A stretch of 64,000 nt of DNA from positions 1 through 64,000 of the forward strand of contig CAVXUA010000008.1 of assembly GCA_963764825.1 (NCBI GenBank), written 5' to 3'. Shown here in pieces: positions 39,948-48,510 of this stretch; the stretch's first letter is position 1; each line of letters opens with the position of its first letter. Both the position numbers and the translations under genes were made by a program. This stretch comes from JAZGGS01 sp963764825. Lineage in GTDB: Bacteria > Bacteroidota > Ignavibacteria > Ignavibacteriales > Ignavibacteriaceae. The notes beneath the pieces were generated by a model, which searched no databases, was not told the origin of the DNA, and worked only from the letters and a program-made list of their open reading frames with translations.

Positions 39948-40616
39948 TCAGGATTTAAATTTTTTCTTAAAACTGATTTTACTTTCGCTGCCGTTAAACA
40001 AACGAACTAAATTCTTCCGGTGCGTGAAAATAACCAGAAGCGATACAACAATTATAAACGGGAAAAGAACATTATATCCGACAATATCCACATGGAAAAC
40101 ATTTTCCCTGATATACAATACAGATGGAACTGCAATTGCAGTAAGAATAGAACCAAGGGAGACGTATCTTGAAATAGAAACTACAACTACAAATACACCA
40201 AGCGCAATTAGCATATCAATAGTAATAAGCATTAACATCATTCCAAGAGCAGTGGCAATTCCTTTACCTCCCTTAAAGCCGGCAAAGATAGTCCAGATAT
40301 GCCCAACAACTGCAGCCATTCCGGCAATTATTTGAACAAGCGTAAAATCATCAAATGGTGAAACGTTAGCAAAAGGAAGTGGACCATAATGTAACCTGGC
40401 AATAACGACAACAGCAATTGCACCTTTAAGCGCATCCAATAAAATTACAAGCATACCATGCTTCCAGCCAAGAACACGCATAACATTTGTTCCGCCGGCA
40501 TTCCCGCTTCCATGTTTGCGTATGTCAATTCCTTTTACAGCTTTACTTATAATAATGCTGTTTGGGATTGAACCGACCAGGTAAGATAACAATATGATTA
40601 TCGCTAGTAATAACAT
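39948..40616 (-). CDS. plsY: Acyl-phosphate:glycerol-3-phosphate acyltransferase PlsY
   Basis: 222 aa with about five membrane helices. The three family motifs are present: VGSIPNSIIISK, GSGNAGGTNVMR and GFKGGKGIATALG. It transfers an acyl group from acyl-phosphate to glycerol-3-phosphate in the inner membrane. In an operon with gpsA. The 174 bp upstream hold no recognised feature. Confidence 0.95.
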   Translation of the reverse strand: MLLLAIIILLSYLVGSIPNSIIISKAVKGIDIRKHGSGNAGGTNVMRVLGWKHGMLVILLDALKGAIAVVVIARLHYGPLPFANVSPFDDFTLVQIIAGMAAVVGHIWTIFAGFKGGKGIATALGMMLMLITIDMLIALGVFVVVVSISRYVSLGSILTAIAVPSVLYIRENVFHVDIVGYNVLFPFIIVVSLLVIFTHRKNLVRLFNGSESKISFKKKFKS

Positions 40617-40790
40617 CTTTGAAGAATCTCAATTAAATTGAATTTATAACCTAAATAATATATAAACAATAAACAACGAAATATCATGCCATTATTTTGT
40701 GTCGCTGCTCTACTATTGGATGACTTAAACGAGTAAAAGTTGCACAGCTTCGGGTTTTTATTCCTACTCAATTCTCCAAAATTCGTATTT

Positions 40791-41360
40791 TTATTTAATA
40801 TAATTGCTTTTATTACTTTCCAGAACATCCTTAACATAACTCTGGCTGCGCATGCCAACAAGTGTGCATGAAACCTTCGGTAGCGAATTTATCATTAGGA
40901 TTACCTTTTGAGAAAGTGATAGCTTTTGTTGATCCGGTGTCATAAATATATCCAGTTTTCCATGTAAATCAAGGTTCTTTTTATTCCATATCCTTGCCAG
41001 GTCACTCTCAATAGAATCCATAACGATATTTATTGAGATATCATAAGTGTTAAGGAGTTCTACTAAATTATCATCATCCGGAAATTGTTTTACAAGAAGA
41101 TTAATAGCATGGTTTGCCCTTAGAATTATGTAAAAGCCTTTTATTTCCAGAAAATAATTTGGGCATGCAAATTTTTCATAACTATCTTTCAGCATTTTAC
41201 TTAGTGAAAGAGAGTCGAACAGATTTTTCTTTTCTTCAGAATTTCCCATAATTTTATCTACATAATAATTTACAAGCTCCTCTTCCTTATTTTCAATATC
41301 CTCAACTATTTCCAGAAATTGTGTTTGAAAATGATACAGTTTATAGTTTTTACTTTGCAA
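40791..41360 (-). pseudogene. Aldo/keto reductase C-terminal fragment
   Basis: 189 aa open frame without a good start (TTG at 41360, no ribosome site). Its last part, SLPKVSCTLVGMRSQSYVKD, is the C-terminal end of the aldo/keto reductase fold (the conserved 'vGmr..yv.d' strand), and the region before it is the long helical extension found in the large AKR subfamily. The matching N-terminal fragment lies at 42904-43413 on the same strand; between them sit a VWA gene and a T9SS tail. Hence this is treated as the 3' remnant of a split gene. Identification from remembered family patterns, not from a search. Confidence 0.55.
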
Positions 41361-41454
41361 ATTAGCTTTGCAAATTAATTAATTATTTATAAATTAAAAT
41401 TATAATGACTAATCATTTAACTAATATCATCAAATCAAATTAATGGAGGCAATA

Positions 41455-42543
41455 ATGAAAAAATCAACCCACATAATTTTAATTATGGCACTTAGCATCT
41501 TCCTGATGTTTTTATATGGAGGTTGTGATGAAGCTTTGACACCCGAGGAGGATCCGATCAGTGACATACCAGCTGATCCGAACGGTGTTGTTGTTCCGAC
41601 ACCAACAAAAAATAATGTACAACCAACTGCTACCTTTTCTCCCCAGGGTTCAAGAATTAAGATTAATCTTCAGGGATTAATTGATCCTACGACCAACCAG
41701 CCAATGACTTTAAAATATGATGTAAATAATCCTCAGAACTCGAACATATTCGTGGATGAAGATGGCAAGGTGAAGGGTTTAAAGGTTACGAAGGTAAGCA
41801 CCGGTAATATACTAAAGGCAGATATAGTATTTGTTGTTGACAATTCCGGAAGCATGGGACAAGAATCAGATTCAGTTGCTGCAAGCATTATTGAATTTGC
41901 AAACTTTCTTCAGGCCAGCGGATTAGATGCAAAATTTGGTATTGTTGGATACAGCAGCGGTGTTAACGGAGCTATTAATTTTACTGATGCTCAAAGCATA
42001 AGTGCTTACCTTAACAGAGCTTCAGGTACGAGTAGAACAAGGGGTTTTGCCGGTACTGATAGTGCCTCTCTCGTAACCAGAGCCAATACATTTGGATTTA
42101 CTCCTGGTGAAAATGGAGTTATTGCAGCTATTTTTGCTGATTCTGTATTTAACTGGAGATCCGATGCTCAAAGAGTTTTTGTAAACTTTACGGATGAACC
42201 AACTCAATCCGATGGCAGTATGTGGAATAATGCTATGGGTTGTAATCTTCTTAGTGGTAAGGCAACAGTGCATACAGTCTTTAGTAATGATTCAACTGCA
42301 TATTTTTGGTCATCTACAGATGAACGACCGTGGGATTTATCTTTATGCACAGGTGGTACTTATCTGTTTATCCCTTCCAATGCTGCCGGACTTGACTTAA
42401 AGAATTTACCAGTTGCTGGCGCACTTTCTAACAGTTATCTTGTGGAATACGTGGCAGGATCTACAGGAATAACACATACAGTTAAGATCACTATTTTTAC
42501 TACAACTGCTGATGGTTCAAAGTCTTATCAGATTTCTTACTAG
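41455..42543 (+). CDS. Lipoprotein with von Willebrand factor A domain
   Basis: 362 aa from the ATG at 41455; the upstream ATG at 41443 is in frame but contains the GGAGG ribosome site itself. A signal peptide ends FLMFLYGGC, a probable lipobox. The VWA domain starts LKADIVFVVDNSGSMGQESD (the MIDAS DxSxS motif), and VFVNFTDEPTQSDGSMWNN supplies the later metal-binding Asp. Such domains bind proteins or surfaces in a Mg-dependent way. It lies inside the split aldo/keto reductase locus on the opposite strand, and a strong terminator follows. Confidence 0.8.
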   Translation: MKKSTHIILIMALSIFLMFLYGGCDEALTPEEDPISDIPADPNGVVVPTPTKNNVQPTATFSPQGSRIKINLQGLIDPTTNQPMTLKYDVNNPQNSNIFVDEDGKVKGLKVTKVSTGNILKADIVFVVDNSGSMGQESDSVAASIIEFANFLQASGLDAKFGIVGYSSGVNGAINFTDAQSISAYLNRASGTSRTRGFAGTDSASLVTRANTFGFTPGENGVIAAIFADSVFNWRSDAQRVFVNFTDEPTQSDGSMWNNAMGCNLLSGKATVHTVFSNDSTAYFWSSTDERPWDLSLCTGGTYLFIPSNAAGLDLKNLPVAGALSNSYLVEYVAGSTGITHTVKITIFTTTADGSKSYQISY

Positions 42544-42565
42544 TAAAACCAACTAACAAATAAAT

Positions 42566-42600
42566 AAAAAAAAGGGACTTGATAAGTCCCTTTTTTTTAA
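42566..42600 (+). terminator. Rho-independent terminator of the VWA gene
   Basis: AAGGGACTT and AAGTCCCTT pair around GAT, extended by A-run and T-run on either side (eight T after the stem). Perfectly placed 20 bp after the VWA stop codon. Confidence 0.92.
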
Positions 42601-42625
42601 TTAAAGTCTTGATGTTATTCAAAGA

Positions 42626-42900
42626 TTAAGAAGTATGAAAATTATTTAGTGGAATCATTTTCTTCGTTTGAATAAAGTTTCCAGCCTTTAACTGATAGAA
42701 ATAAACTCCGCTTAATAATCCATTTGTATTAAATTCAATTTCATAGATACCTGAGGGTCTGTATCCATCAATAAGAGTTGCAACTTCTTTACCTAGGATA
42801 TCATAAACCTTCATTATTTGTAAATTGCCAACTGGCAACTTCCAACATATCCTTGTAACAGGATTAAATGGGTTTGGATAATTTTGGAATAGAAAGATTT
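42626..42900 (-). pseudogene. Orphan T9SS type-A sorting domain (remnant)
   Basis: About 90 codons without start codon: NLNEIFLFQNYPNPFNPVTR, then LKVYDILG-type strands (QIMKVYDILGKEVATLIDGY) and the tail LLSGVYFYQLKAGNFIQTKK, ending MIPLNNFHTS. This is the C-terminal signal of a secreted protein, but the cargo part is absent: the frame begins exactly where the aldo/keto reductase fragment ends. It therefore cannot be a functional gene and marks a rearrangement junction. Confidence 0.75.
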
Positions 42901-42903
42901 CAT

Positions 42904-43413
42904 TTAGGTTAAAAAATATTCCGGGTTATGAAGCAGGTAAATATCTATCTTCTTCAATTGTAATTCTTGAAGCGAGCCAGTGATATGATCATTTAGAAAA
43001 TCCGGATGAATTGAATGCTTTAAATCAGGAGAACACTTTACAACTTCATTGTAAGGTTTGCCTGCTTCTTCCTTTTCTTTTGCTAATTTCAGATTATTGC
43101 CCTGGATATAATCACCTTTGGAATTGATAATTAGATCATCAGCTTGAAGATCACCTTTCCGGAAAGCATTTTGCAATACGTTACCAATCAGTTATTCGCT
43201 TCCGCCATCAGCATAGTTTGCCGAAGTATCAATTAAATTTATTCCATTTGCTAGCGCGAGTTCTAAAGCTTTATTATGTTCGGCAACAGATTCATCAATT
43301 CTGTAGCCACCAAATCCACAAATTGAAGTAAAAAAATCAGTTTTACAAAACCTTTTAATTTTGATATTTGGAAAATTTTTTACCCTTTTTCTACTCGCCT
43401 CAACAGTTGCCAT
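42904..43413 (-). pseudogene. Aldo/keto reductase N-terminal fragment with internal stop
   Basis: Starts MATVEASRKRVKNFPNIKIK and has the AKR signatures SICGFGGYRIDESV, ANGINLIDTSANYADGGSE and, later, KKIDIYLLHNPEYFL. After GGSE an in-frame TAA stands where Lys is expected (GGSE-K-LIG); both parts are in the same frame, so this is a nonsense change rather than an indel. The protein then stops at HNPEYFLT, roughly one third into the fold, where an orphan T9SS tail starts. Together with 40791-41360 it appears to be a genuine pseudogene. Confidence 0.75.
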
Positions 43414-43480
43414 AGAATCCTCTCAAAGATAAATCATTTTGTTTCACTCTAAATTTCAATAAAATAGGGAAAAAACGATT

Positions 43481-43511
43481 TTTGTTTTAACACCCTGTTT
43501 TGATATATTTG
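43481..43511 (+). promoter_or_regulatory. Bacteroidetes-type promoter
   Basis: TTTG (43481-43484) and TATATTTG (43504-43511), spaced by 19 bp, match the TTTG-N19-21-TANNTTTG consensus of the Bacteroidetes primary sigma factor. The following small gene starts 28 bp after the -7 box with an AAGGAG site in between. Confidence 0.75.
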
Positions 43512-43538
43512 CCATCTAAATTTTCAAGGAGAAATACA

Positions 43539-43703
43539 ATGGCAAAATCCCAATCATTTTCTGATAAAGTAAAGAAAAAACAAAAATCTGACCATATAAC
43601 CGTAAAATTAGTTAAAGCGGTTAAGACAGATAAGGGAAATTATAAGTTTAACGAGAAATTTGTTCAGCTTGAAGATATAAGCAAAGTATCCGAGCTGAAA
43701 TAG
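43539..43703 (+). CDS. Small basic protein (DUF4295-like)
   Basis: 54 aa, about a quarter lysine: MAKSQSFSDKVKKKQKSDHI, then VKLVKAVKTDKGNYKF. Well-formed AAGGAG ribosome site and a strong promoter upstream argue for a highly expressed real gene. It resembles in size and charge the DUF4295-type small proteins that sit beside ribosomal-protein genes in Bacteroidota; the relationship is a suggestion. A 12-bp palindrome (TTAACCGGTTAA, 43727-43738) lies 24 bp after its stop. Confidence 0.65.
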   Translation: MAKSQSFSDKVKKKQKSDHITVKLVKAVKTDKGNYKFNEKFVQLEDISKVSELK

Positions 43704-43932
43704 TTGTTTTTCTGTAAAAAAAGCAATTAACCGGTTAAATCCTGCTAAAAAGCCCTTCTGAGTATTAGCTAAAGATTAAAACTATTCCTTAGATTAAAAG
43801 AGAATTTTTTGTAACTTAAAAAAACTTCTGAAATTAACGGACGGAAGGCAACATAAGAAGATTCTTTTAACCTTTTTCAAAATATGGAAAAGGATGTGGT
43901 AAGATTAAATTAATTAACGAGGATGTTAGAAG

Positions 43933-45324
43933 ATGATAACCCCTGGAAAAATGAAATTTTACGGTCTTCGGGACATTGATAACATCCCCCAACTGCAAAA
44001 ATTAAGCAGCGAACAGAAGTTCGAATTAAAAGTTGTATCTCACGTACTTCCTTTCAGAGTAAACAATTACGTTGTAGAAGATCTGATAGATTGGGATAAT
44101 ATTCCGGAAGACCCGATTTACCAGCTTACATTTATGCAGCGTGGAATGCTTACCGAAAATCAATTTCAGCGCATGGCTGATGCACTGCTAAACAAAAAAA
44201 CGAGCGATGAGATTACAAAAGTTGCCAACGAAATACGGTTGGAATTAAATCCTCATCCGGCAGGGCAAATGACTTTGAATGTCCCTAAAATTGATGATGA
44301 ACCGGTTCCCGGCGTTCAGCATAAGTACAGAGAAACTGTGCTCGATTTTTCCTTCTGCTGGGCAAACCTGCCACTCTTATTGCACTTTTTGTTTCCGATG
44401 GGCACAATTTGTAGGAATGAATGATCTGAAATTTGCCACTCAAGAATCGAGTAAATTCCAGAGATACTTAGCGAGTAAAAAAGATGTTACAGATGTACTT
44501 ATAACAGGCGGCGATCCTATGGTGATGAGTGCAAAAAACCTGGCTGCTTATATTGATCCGTTATTGATTCCTGAACTTGAACATATAAAGAACATTAGAA
44601 TCGGAACTAAATCTGTTGCCTATTGGCCTTATAAATTTGTAACAGATAAAGATGCTGATGATATTCTGAGATTATTTGAAAAAGTAAAAAAAGCAGGTAA
44701 ACATTTGGCGGTTATGGGTCATTACAATCATTGGCAGGAATTAACAACTGAAGTTGCGCAGGAAGCTGTTCAGAGAATCAGAAATACAGGTGCACAAATC
44801 AGAACCCAATCGCCATTGGTAAAGCATGTAAATGATGATCCAGCAGTTTGGGCAAGGATGTGGAAAGACCAGGTTAAACATGGTGCATCATTCCTTACTA
44901 TTTCTTTATTGAAAGAAATACCGGCGCCGAAAAGCACTTTGCAATTCCTCTTAACAGGGCGTTTGAAATTTACCACGAAGCTTACAAGCAAATATCCGGA
45001 TTGAACAGAACTGTCAGAGGTCCTTCTATGTCTGCGCTTCCTGGAAAAGTATCTATAGAAGGTATTACAGAACTATATGGTGAAAAAGTATTTGTTCTTA
45101 CTTTGCTTCAGGCAAGAAATCCGGAATGGGTTAAACGACCATTCTTTGCTAAATTCAGCAATACTGCAACCTGGCTAAACCAACTGAGACCAGCTTTTGG
45201 TGATGATAAGTTTTTCTTCCAGGATGAACTTAATGAATTATTTCATTCCAAGCAGGGGCAGTATTTTGATAATAAGGTTGATGATATGATGCTTGTTGAT
45301 GCTTCGATGAATTCTGATGATTAG
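43933..45324 (+). CDS. KamA-family radical SAM protein (lysine 2,3-aminomutase-like), frameshifted
   Basis: About 464 aa once shifts near 44345 and 44890 are corrected. The radical-SAM motif is GQTCHSYCTFCFRWAQFVG (C-x3-C-x2-C), followed by DVLITGGDPMVMSAKNL, RIGTKSVAYWPYKFVTD and MGHYNHWQELTTEV. After the second shift it continues PYYFFIERNTGAEKHFAIPL and SALPGKV, where the Lys could bind PLP. It lacks the DAPGGGGK motif of the classical enzyme at 31164, so its substrate probably differs. No partner gene is coupled to it. Confidence 0.8.
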
Positions 45325-45367
45325 GTTACTTAAGAGGAATTTAAGCTAAGAAAAAAGTTCGAGGTTT

Positions 45368-45850
45368 TTACTTCCCTCCAGCTCGAAGCAGTTTTTCTTT
45401 TACATCTAAGCCGTTACCATAGCCAACCAGCTTTCCATCAGAGCCAATTACCCTGTGGCAGGGAATAATAATGGGTAATGGATTTGCACCGTTTGCTTTT
45501 GCAGCCGCCCTAATTGTTTTAAGATTTCCTAATCTAATAGCCAGTTCTTTGTAGGATATTGTTTCCCCGTATGGAATTTTTAATAATTCTTTCCATACTC
45601 TTTTCTGAAAATCTGTGCCGATAATTTCCATCGGCAGATCAAAATCTTTCCTTTTGTGTTCAAAATATTCTCTTAGCTGTTTAAAGCTTCCAAACATATA
45701 AGGGTCATCGCTCTTAGCTTCGTAACATTCGGTTGATCTTTTTTAATTATTGGTGAGTTAATAAGAATATTTCTTATTCCTCTTTGGGATGAAATAACAT
45801 GTAAGGGTTATCCCGTTAAAAATTTCCGAAGCAATAAAAAATTTTTCCAT
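45368..45850 (-). CDS. ogt: Methylated-DNA--protein-cysteine methyltransferase, frameshifted
   Basis: The catalytic C-terminal domain is intact: GTDFQKRVWKELLKIPYGET, ANPLPIIIPCHRVIGSDGK with the acceptor Cys in PCHRV, and GYGNGLDVKEKLL. The N-terminal part (from the ATG at 45850, MEKFFIASEIFNGITLTC) runs through two shifts, near 45795 and 45735, to AKSDDPYMFGSFKQLREYF. About 160 aa in total, the usual length. It removes alkyl groups from O6-alkylguanine. Convergent with the KamA-like gene; no clear terminator between them. Confidence 0.88.
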
Positions 45851-45928
45851 AAACTGTTATCAGAACAAAAAAAGGGAAGAAATCTTTTTGCCGAATTTCT
45901 TCCCCATGAAACTGGAGTATCAAAAAAA

Positions 45929-46168
45929 TTAAGCTGCCACAACTTCAATAGCCGGGTTAATATCTTTTCGCAGCAAACCTTCTATTGCCATTAAAGTGCC
46001 GCTTATAGCACTTGGGCAGCTGCCGCAAGCACCCTGGTATTTAATCCTAACAGTAAATCCATCAATCCCAATAACTTCCAATCCACCTCCGTCGCCAGCA
46101 AGTGCAGGGCGTACTTTCTGATCCAGCAAATCGTTTACCTTTTTTAGCATACTCACCATTATCTTCAT
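45929..46168 (-). CDS. NifU-domain Fe-S scaffold protein
   Basis: 79 aa. RPALAGDGGGLEVIGIDG and YQGACGSCPSAISGTL hold the C-x2-C that assembles an Fe-S cluster in NifU C-terminal/NFU domains. The start overlaps the end of the upstream Nfu N-terminal-domain gene by 4 bp (ATGA). In many relatives the two domains form one polypeptide, so this may be either a natural split or the product of an indel. Confidence 0.88.
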   Translation of the reverse strand: MKIMVSMLKKVNDLLDQKVRPALAGDGGGLEVIGIDGFTVRIKYQGACGSCPSAISGTLMAIEGLLRKDINPAIEVVAA

Positions 46169-46474
46169 TTGACGGCTTGAGTTTCTTTTTCTTCAGGTAT
46201 TAAAGTTGCATCAAAATTTTTCATGAATTCAATGAATGGTCTCTGTATTTGTCCCCAGTTTGCATCGGGTGTCTTTTCAATGGTAACAAACTTATCCATA
46301 TAAAAAACAGATACAACTCCTTCAATCTCAAATATTCCTTTTGCCAATGGATCATTTGCAGCAGATTGCTACATTCGGGTATTGGCGTGATTCCACATTT
46401 AATAATTTTTTGTTAAGTATAAATTTTAATGCATGCGGATTTGGAGTTAGATCTACATCTTCTACAATCAACAT
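46165..46474 (-). CDS. Nfu N-terminal-domain (Nfu_N) protein, frameshifted
   Basis: MLIVEDVDLTPNPHALKFIL is the TPNP(N)ALKF start of the Nfu_N scaffold domain. A shift near 46370 leads into AKGIFEIEGVVSVFYMDKFV and ANWGQIQRPFIEFM. About 102 aa. It partners the NifU domain encoded immediately downstream; in the cell the pair would deliver Fe-S clusters to apo-proteins. Confidence 0.78.
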
Positions 46475-46659
46475 AAAAACCTCTTTTTTTTAATATAACT
46501 AAATTACTCTAACTTGAAATCAGCTTCAAGTTAATAATTAGAATCCAATATTATTTGATTACTAAAAAGTGCCCCATTTGATAGTTTTTTAAGAAAATAA
46601 AATTATGTTTGTAACATTAAAGTACGGTTTTATAAGAATATAGGAATTAGAGCAGCAGG

Positions 46660-47643
46660 ATGAAAAAGATACTTATTGTTTTTACCGGCGGAACTTTTTC
46701 AATGATGATGGATAAAGAAAGCGGAGGAGCAGTCCCACATTTTTCGGGAGAAGAACTATTAAAGATGATTCCCGGCGTAAAAGATCTTGCGCATATATTC
46801 ATGTTATGATTTTGGAAAATATCCAGGTCCGCATATGACACCTGAAATAATGCTCAAGTCTATCGAAAAGTATAAAAGAAAAATTGAATGAAAACAAATA
46901 TTCATGGTATTATTATTACGCATGGAACCGATACACTTGAAGAGACTGCTTACCTTCTTGATCTGACAATCAAAAACTGAAATTCCAATTGTTGTAACTG
47001 GTTCGATGAAAAACAGTTCGGCATCTAGGGTGGGACGGACCTAAGAAACCTAATTGATTCATTAGCGTTTGCCTTAACAGTAACTCCCGAAGAATATGGG
47101 TGTACTGGTTTGTCTTAATGGTGAAGTGAACGCTGCAAGTGAAGTAACAAAAATATTTTCGGATGAAGTTGATACTTTTCAAAGTCTCGATTTCGGATCA
47201 CTTGGTTTTGTGCAAGAATGAAAAAGTGATTTACAACCGGCTCCCAAGGCATCTTGAGAATATAGAGACTGATAAAATAAACACAAACGTTGATTTGATC
47301 ACTGTTTATGCCGGGATGGATGAAAAATTTTTTAAATTTTCTGCCGATAGCGGCATTGAAGGATTAGTAGTTGAAGCACTGGGTATTGGAAATGTTCCTC
47401 CAAATTCATTTGAGGGAATTAAATATGTTATTGAAAAGAAAATTCCTGTTATTCTTAGTCTCCCGATGCCCGGCAGGTGAAACTGATTATATTTACAGTT
47501 ACCCGGCGCTGGCAAACATCTTCATGATCTTGGAGTGATTTTTACAGATTATTTGAATGGACAAAAGGCCAGGATTAAACTGATGCTTGCTCTTGGGAAA
47601 CGTGAGGACAATATTCCGGAATTAAGGAAAGTGTTTGGAGTGA
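46660..47643 (+). CDS. L-asparaginase, type I, heavily frameshifted
   Basis: MKKILIVFTGGTFSMMMDKE holds the first catalytic Thr (GGT) of the family, ITHGTDTLEETAYLLDLTI is the second signature (TDT) and VVTGSMKNSSA the SGxxR/Sx loop. The C-terminal domain reads LITVYAGMDEKFFKFS, GNVPPNS and GVIFTDYLNGQKARIKLMLA. At least five indels are needed between 46800 and 47640, the highest density in the window. The most plausible end is a TGA at 47641-47643 (after one last shift). It converts asparagine to aspartate. About 325 aa. Confidence 0.8.
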
Positions 47644-47660
47644 AGGAAAAATTTCCTTCA
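47641..47660. terminator. Palindrome at the convergent ends of the asparaginase and murI genes
   Basis: TGAAGGAAA and TTTCCTTCA are a perfect 9-bp inverted repeat with an AA centre. Each arm supplies a TGA stop codon for the gene reading into it, if the last frames are corrected as proposed. Weak as a terminator because no T-run follows directly. Confidence 0.45.
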
Positions 47661-48501
47661 GTCGGGAAAATATTTCTCCGTGAGCGTAATTCTTCCAGAT
47701 CAACTTTATGTACATCATCGATTGGTCTTCCTAAAAACAGTTCGGCTTCTTCCCTAAACTTTTGGGGAATATCAGTTACATAAAATTCTTGTACGCCTCT
47801 TCTCATCACTTTCTGAAAGCAGATTATTTTTTTGAAGCATGTTCTTAATCACTTCTGCAGAAGCCACACCCGAATCTATCAGCTTTAACATTGTTCCCAA
47901 TAACTTCCTGTATCACATCAGCTAAAATGGGGTAGTGAGTGCATCCAAGAACCAAAGTATCTATTTCAAGTTCACGAAGTTCTTTAAGATATTCCTCGGC
48001 AACTTCGTAAGTTGCTTTATGTGTAAGCCATCCTTCTTCTGCAAAAGGAACAAAAAGAGGGCAAGGTTTTTCATAAATATTTGCAGCAAGTTCCATCTTT
48101 TTTATTTCTGTGGAGTAAGCTTTATTAGAAATGGTTGCCCGTGTACCTATAACCCCGATCTTTTTATTCGTAGAAAATTTCAATGCCATCGATGCACCCG
48201 GTTCAATCATTCCAATTATCGGAAGATCGAACTTGCTTTTTAATTCAGGAATTGCTACCGAGGAAGCGGTATTGCATGCAACAATTATTGCTTTTACATC
48301 TTTACTTAAAAGAAAATTAGTATTCTGAATAGAATATTCAATTACAGTTGAATTTGATTTTGAGCCGTAAGGTACGCGCGCAGTATCGCCAAAATAAATA
48401 ATATTCTCGTTAGGAAGAGTTGTTCCAAGACGTTTAACAACTGTTAATCCGCCAATACCTGAATCAAAAACGCCGATCGGTTTTAAATTTTTGCTGTTCA
48501 A
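47658..48501 (-). CDS. murI: Glutamate racemase, frameshifted
   Basis: PIGVFDSGIGGLTVVKRLG, IYFGDTARVPYGSKSNS, VACNTASSVAIPEL (first catalytic Cys) and VLGCTHYPILADV (second Cys) identify glutamate racemase, which supplies D-glutamate for peptidoglycan. Frame is lost near 47885, continues as LIDSGVASAEVIKNMLQKNN, shifts near 47810 to GVQEFYVTDIPQKF and FLGRPIDDVHKVDLEEL, and probably ends at 47658. About 280 aa. It starts 9 bp after glnD on the same strand. Confidence 0.9.
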
Positions 48502-48510
48502 ATTAATTTC

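Noticed and set aside
46660..47643. Considering the asparaginase region as a true pseudogene
   Set aside because: Although it has the most indels, catalytic motifs and downstream frame remain conserved, as in the other indel-affected genes, so sequence error is more likely.
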